Shown: positions 60,067 through 64,000 of the stretch, in pieces
Position numbering within the stretch: the stretch's first letter is position 1
How the letters are laid out: each line of letters opens with the position of its first letter
Source of the DNA: Bacteroidales bacterium
GTDB lineage: Bacteria; Bacteroidota; Bacteroidia; Bacteroidales; UBA932
Assembly: GCA_017509755.1 (NCBI GenBank)
Contig: JAFWOY010000004.1
Span: forward strand, 94,175 to 158,174
DNA length: 64,000 bases
Direction: 5' to 3'
Notes under the pieces: generated by a model
The model's database searches: none
What the model was told of the DNA's origin: nothing
The model's input: only the letters and a program-made list of their open reading frames with translations
Made by a program: the position numbers and the translations under genes

Positions 60067-60096
60067 AACTGATAAAGATACGCAATTTTTCGTTCG

Positions 60097-62391
60097 CTAC
60101 AGGCTTAGGCTGTACAAATAGGCGTTCAGGGCCAGCTTGCCGCGCATGGTCTCGCGGGGTGTAAACTCGCTGTTTGCCCAGAAATACCGCTGGTTGAACC
60201 AGCTTTCCTGACGAGGCCAGCCTCCTGTGGACCACGAAGGATAGCAGCGGTTCAGCAAGATCGGCACATCGCCGCCATTGCCTTTGGACCAGGATTCAGT
60301 ACCATTGAAAGGAGTCTGGCCGGGATGGGTTCCCGGCACGCCGTCGTTGCGGCCCGTGGAATAGACATCGGTGATGTGGCGGGGTCCGAGGCCGGTCATC
60401 TCGATGATATTCCCGGGATTTCGTCCCAGACACCAGCCGGCCTCATCGTACATCATCTGCGCCAGTTCGCTGCGGCGCTCGGCATCCGGAGCGACATAAT
60501 GCGCCAACATAGCCAACTGGAGGTTTTCAGATGTCTGCCAGCGGCGGTCATCGGTACCGCGGCGGGAAGGACGGAGCCGGGAAGGATAAAGATGGCGTGC
60601 ATCTGTCTCTTGCTGCAGGCTCGCAAGCAAGGCAAAATACAGGGGCTGGAAATGACGCGCATGCGGGCAGGTCACATAAGCTGCAACCGCCCAAAGCTGG
60701 CACCAGCCGTTCCAATCCCGATTGAGGATGGGTGTCGTCGCTTCGGCAGCAAAAGCATCTTCCCACTGTCGGTCGCCGGTCAGATTGTAGAGGAAGGCCG
60801 CAGCCAGTTGCTTGAAATCGCGTCCCCGCATCGACCCGTCGCCGATGCCCTGGCGGTCATCGAGCTGGGTCCACGTCTGCTTTTCCGCATAGCGGTAGGC
60901 TTTGACGGCTTCTTCAGTGTAATAGTTCTGCAACTCGGTATTGCCATCAACGCGAAAAGCCTCGGCCAGCATCGCGCAGTTGGCCGCGTTGGCCCAGGCT
61001 GCCATCGTGGTACAACCGGCCTGGAACATCACGGTCCAGTCTGTGTCAGGGTTGGTAACCCCCTGGGAATAGCCTTCCCCATCCCGGATGCTCAGGAAAA
61101 AGTCCACCTCGTTGCGGGCTTCGTCCAGCAAGTCGGGAATGCCGTTTCCGCTCTCGCGGATACCGAGATCGTCGTCTTTGAGCCTGCCCTCAGAAAGCAG
61201 GAAGGGCAGCAGCATGTCATAGATATTGCTCACATGGGCCAGATGACGGTCCCAGTCCATCGCGTCAGAATGCCCGCCGCGGACCATGTCGTTGGTGGGA
61301 TACCCTGCGGGACGATGCTTCCAGAAAGAAGACATTTCCTTTTTCTTGAAATGCGGCTCATCCCACACGTCGCCGGGGTTCTTGCTCCAATCGGGATGCC
61401 AGGGCTGCAATTCGGACAGATACACCTTGAATCCCTTGGGATCTTCACCCGGAATGAAACGGGGCTGCCGCGGTGCGGGGCTGATCGTGGGAAGGATGGG
61501 CTCACCCAGCCGCATATAATAGTAGCCTCGCACACTGTATTGGTAGGGCGCCCGATACACATCTGCTGCGATGCGGAAATCCATGCTGCAACCGACATCC
61601 TCCACGACAAGGCGGTAGGTACCAGGCTTGGCATCACGGAAACTTATGTCCCACACCGGCGACCCGGTCAGATCCTTTCGGCCAGCTTCGAAGCGACTGT
61701 CTTTCTGGGGCTTCCAGAAACGAACGGCGCCAATCACATATTGTTCCCGGGTCGTTGGGTTGTAGAGCCAGACACGCTTTCCTTCAAAAGACTTGTAGTC
61801 ACGAGGGCCGCCGTCGCCCAGCCAGTAATACAGGTCTGCCGTTTTCATCTGCTCGGCCAGTGCGTAGCCGTTGCTGTTGACGTGAATGGCTTCGGAGCAT
61901 GCCTGCCAGATATCAAACGTAAGAGAGACCTGCCGCTCGTCCGAGCCGGTCTGGACAGGAATCGTCACTTGGTAGGTACAGCCCTGCCGCATCGGTTCTG
62001 GCAGCTGCAGGAAAAGCCAATGGTCCAGTTCGCTCGTGAGGGTGTGATCCGTATTCATCGGTTTGGACTTGCGAAAGACCGCCTTGACCGGAAGGCCGTT
62101 GGCATAGCGTTCGTCATCGGCCGAGCGGACGACCCAACTACTCGCCATCGCCGCTGCCTGGAGGTTGAGTCGCGGCGCAAAAGTCACCAGGGTGTCATCG
62201 CCTTCAACGAACGTATGCCCCAAATAGGCGCTCTTTCCTGTTCCGTCATCGCGATACCGCACTTCGCCGTCCCGGAACTGTACCATCAAATAGTCTTTGT
62301 CGATGACCGACAGGCCGACAAAATGCGTTGCAAAAGCTCCCAGCGGGCACAACAAAAGCGCGACCAACGCGCCCCAATAGCATCTCTTCAT
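60097..62391 (-). CDS. Secreted glycoside hydrolase family 9 (cellulase-type)
   Basis: 764 residues. Signal MKRCYWGALVALLLCPLGAFA. The N-terminal beta-sandwich (Ig-like CelD_N type) spans about 130-300, containing VNSNGYALAEQMKTADLYYWLGDGGPRDYKSFEGKRVW. The (alpha/alpha)6 catalytic domain follows: RGGHSDAMDWDRHL holds the Asp pair, then ESGNGIPDLLDEARNEVDFFLSIR and GPRHITDVYSTGRNDGVPGTHPGQ. The general-acid Glu may be in NGTESWSKGNGGD. Cleaves beta-1,4-glucans or related plant hemicelluloses. Its -7 box is at 62412-62405. Confidence 0.85.
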   Translation of the reverse strand: MKRCYWGALVALLLCPLGAFATHFVGLSVIDKDYLMVQFRDGEVRYRDDGTGKSAYLGHTFVEGDDTLVTFAPRLNLQAAAMASSWVVRSADDERYANGLPVKAVFRKSKPMNTDHTLTSELDHWLFLQLPEPMRQGCTYQVTIPVQTGSDERQVSLTFDIWQACSEAIHVNSNGYALAEQMKTADLYYWLGDGGPRDYKSFEGKRVWLYNPTTREQYVIGAVRFWKPQKDSRFEAGRKDLTGSPVWDISFRDAKPGTYRLVVEDVGCSMDFRIAADVYRAPYQYSVRGYYYMRLGEPILPTISPAPRQPRFIPGEDPKGFKVYLSELQPWHPDWSKNPGDVWDEPHFKKKEMSSFWKHRPAGYPTNDMVRGGHSDAMDWDRHLAHVSNIYDMLLPFLLSEGRLKDDDLGIRESGNGIPDLLDEARNEVDFFLSIRDGEGYSQGVTNPDTDWTVMFQAGCTTMAAWANAANCAMLAEAFRVDGNTELQNYYTEEAVKAYRYAEKQTWTQLDDRQGIGDGSMRGRDFKQLAAAFLYNLTGDRQWEDAFAAEATTPILNRDWNGWCQLWAVAAYVTCPHARHFQPLYFALLASLQQETDARHLYPSRLRPSRRGTDDRRWQTSENLQLAMLAHYVAPDAERRSELAQMMYDEAGWCLGRNPGNIIEMTGLGPRHITDVYSTGRNDGVPGTHPGQTPFNGTESWSKGNGGDVPILLNRCYPSWSTGGWPRQESWFNQRYFWANSEFTPRETMRGKLALNAYLYSLSL

Positions 62392-62404
62392 ATCACAATT
62401 GATT

Positions 62405-62449
62405 CAAAGTTATAAAGATACTACTTTTGAGGGAAATCCCGTATATTTG
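62405..62449. promoter_or_regulatory. Divergent promoters for GH9 and the histidine phosphatase
   Basis: Minus strand TAACTTTG at 62412-62405 lies 13 bases before the GH9 ATG. Plus strand TATATTTG at 62442-62449 lies 19 bases before the phosphatase ATG at 62469. Confidence 0.55.
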
Positions 62450-62468
62450 TAGAAACAATCGGGAAAAA

Positions 62469-63740
62469 ATGAAAAAACTGCTCACCATCCTGCTGCTTCT
62501 GGTCTGCTGCCTGGCCGGAGCACAACAATATGATGTACTGGATCAAGTCCGTGCAGACTGGCGCAAGGCAGCCGGAATGGAAGGCCCACACCGCTTTGAC
62601 GGTCAGGCCCTCACGAAGGCTCCCAAGGGATACAAGCCATTCTACATCAGCCACTATGGACGTCATGGCTCCCGCTATGCCTGGGATTCGAAGACTTATT
62701 CCCTGCTCCACACTATTCTGGAAACAGCCCATGCCGAAGGCGCATTGACAATGCTGGGTGAGAATTTCCACGACAGTTTTGAAGCGTTCTACCAACTTCC
62801 GCTCATCAATACGGGCGATCTGGTACCGCTCGGGTGGGAGCAGCACAAAAAGATTGCGAGCTGGGTGTACGATAGTCTCCCGGAGGTTTTCAAAAAGGCT
62901 CGTCACATCGATGCAATCGTGTCCACCTCGGCCCGCAGCATCGTCAGCATGAGCTCATTTTGCCTGAGCCTCAAGGAAAAGAATCCGAAACTGGACTTCT
63001 ACCAGAGCTCGACGCACGCAGGGCTGACTGTGGTGACACCGACAAATGCCCCGGCAGCGCTCAAACGGACGTTCCAGGGCGATGACTTTTCCCACGTTGA
63101 AAGCGTTTCTCATTTCAACCAGCGATTCATCGACTATGACGGGATTCTCGGGCGCTTCTTCAAGGATCCTTCCTATCCGTCGAAATTCGAAGGAGGCCGG
63201 ACCGCTTTCGTCACACAGTTATACGCACTTCTCGGCGGCTATCACAATTACGAAGAACGTCCGTTATTCGACCAGTTGATCACCAGCGACCAGTTGCTGA
63301 ACCTCTGGGAAGCCTCGAACTACTTTTCCTTCCATGAAGACCTGACGGCCCGCTACCAGAACATCCCGCTGCTGGAAGACATCATCGAGAAAGCCGAAAT
63401 CGCCTTCCGAAATCCCGAACAGGCCGCCGACCTGCGCTTCGGCCACGACTATGTCTTCGAGGCCTTCATGTGCCTGATCAATGCGAACGGCTGCGGCACC
63501 GTGCCGGAAAAGGCTACCGACGTGAAATACTGGTTCCAGAACTACAACATCCCAATGGCCGCCACCGTACTCTTCGTCTTCTACCGCAACCGACAGGGAG
63601 ACATCTTGTTCAAAGTGGTCCAGAACGAAACCGAAATCACGCTGCCGCAACTCACGCCGGTTACCGGCCCCTACTACCGATGGTCCGACTTCACCGCCTG
63701 GGCCCGCGCGATGATGGCCGCCCATCCGGAGATCTCCTGA
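62469..63740 (+). CDS. Exported histidine acid phosphatase (MINPP/phytase-like)
   Basis: 423 residues with the start at 62469 giving signal MKKLLTILLLLVCCLAGAQQ. The catalytic RHG motif (SHYGRHGSRY, His66) and the later proton-donor region RFGHDYVFEAFMC are those of histidine phosphatases clade 2. Insert and length fit the multiple inositol-polyphosphate phosphatases of gut Bacteroidota, so phytate or another phosphomonoester is the likely substrate in the periplasm or outer-membrane vesicles. Monocistronic. Confidence 0.85.
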   Translation: MKKLLTILLLLVCCLAGAQQYDVLDQVRADWRKAAGMEGPHRFDGQALTKAPKGYKPFYISHYGRHGSRYAWDSKTYSLLHTILETAHAEGALTMLGENFHDSFEAFYQLPLINTGDLVPLGWEQHKKIASWVYDSLPEVFKKARHIDAIVSTSARSIVSMSSFCLSLKEKNPKLDFYQSSTHAGLTVVTPTNAPAALKRTFQGDDFSHVESVSHFNQRFIDYDGILGRFFKDPSYPSKFEGGRTAFVTQLYALLGGYHNYEERPLFDQLITSDQLLNLWEASNYFSFHEDLTARYQNIPLLEDIIEKAEIAFRNPEQAADLRFGHDYVFEAFMCLINANGCGTVPEKATDVKYWFQNYNIPMAATVLFVFYRNRQGDILFKVVQNETEITLPQLTPVTGPYYRWSDFTAWARAMMAAHPEIS

Positions 63741-63860
63741 TCTTCCGGTCCAGTAAACATTCCGATGGCCCGGGAAGCAAGCCGACTCGGCTGGGCATCC
63801 AGCATTATCCTTTCGATTCATCCACACAAAATGGTAGTTTTATGGATGAAACGCCGTTAT

Positions 63861-64000
63861 TGATATGCGCCCCAAAAGTTGGACAAAGAACTTTTGGGAT
63901 GAAGAAGTATCATTATCCTGAGAAGATGGCGGCGATAGAGCTGCTTAAAGAAGGGATGTGCCGTAATGAAGTATCAAGGATTACCGGTATATCCTTCAAT
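63861..64000 (+). mobile_element. Left end of an IS3-family insertion sequence (truncated by the window edge)
   Basis: The terminal sequence TGATATGCGCCCCAAAAGTT and following GGACA is typical of IS3-family ends. CCCAAAAGTT (63871-63880) and AACTTTTGGG (63889-63898) form a hairpin directly before the first ORF. The right end and target duplication lie outside the window. The 120 bases between the phosphatase and this end show nothing recognisable. Confidence 0.7.
63899..64000 (+). CDS. IS3-family transposase OrfA (3' partial)
   Basis: 34 codons are visible: MKKYHYPEKMAAIELLKEG and then MCRNEVSRITGIS, the start of an HTH of an IS3 OrfA/helix-turn-helix protein. It starts 1 base after the hairpin. 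The remainder is beyond the window edge. Confidence 0.65.
   Translation, partial: MKKYHYPEKMAAIELLKEGMCRNEVSRITGISFN

Overview
The window is a chromosomal segment of a Bacteroidota member, most likely a Bacteroidales from a gut- or rumen-like habitat. The evidence is TAnnTTTG (-7) promoters in front of many genes, no obvious Shine-Dalgarno dependence, TonB-dependent receptors paired with lipoproteins, a Rho with a long Q/P-rich insertion, a Bacteroidota-type LptD, and secreted plant cell-wall hydrolases (GH51, GH28, GH9). I cannot name the genus from sequence alone.

Layout. 1-9.8 kb is housekeeping: the lptD 3' part, rho, an exported esterase, tRNA-Lys(CTT), a tig-clpP-clpX operon and an M20 dipeptidase. 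9.8-17.7 kb is a patchwork: a shortened IS1634-like transposase ORF, an mtgA gene broken by one in-frame TAG, an HD-domain protein, a DUF3667 membrane protein, a split chromate transporter pair, a nitroreductase, a BASS-type transporter and an AraC regulator, separated by long inverted-repeat elements.

17.8-47.9 kb is a nearly complete anaerobic cobalamin locus in several operons: cobUTS; a minus-strand corrin-ring operon of four two-domain fusions (cobJ-cbiC, cbiE-cbiT, cbiG-cbiF, cbiJ-cbiD); an exported nucleoside-hydrolase-like gene leading pduO-cobQ-cobD-cbiB; a B12 riboswitch in front of btuB and a lipoprotein CbiK chelatase; cbiA-btuFCD plus a Tat-exported metallo-beta-lactamase-fold protein; and a second B12 riboswitch driving another TonB receptor and a DUF4374 lipoprotein. 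cbiL and a cobC-type phosphatase are not in the window. Palindromic elements sit in frame inside cbiD and inside the CobD-like decarboxylase gene.

48-50.7 kb encodes a four-subunit 2-oxoacid:ferredoxin oxidoreductase. 50.7-54.5 kb is the most unusual system: yhhQ (queuosine precursor transporter), queF, a TonB-dependent receptor and a lipoprotein in one tight operon, preceded by a leader that can fold like a preQ1-I pseudoknot. It is a candidate outer-membrane salvage system for 7-deazaguanine compounds. 54.6-64 kb holds an ECF sigma/anti-sigma/GIN-domain operon, a DMT permease, an SDR enzyme, GH28 and GH9 enzymes, a histidine phosphatase, and the left end of an IS3-family element at the right edge.
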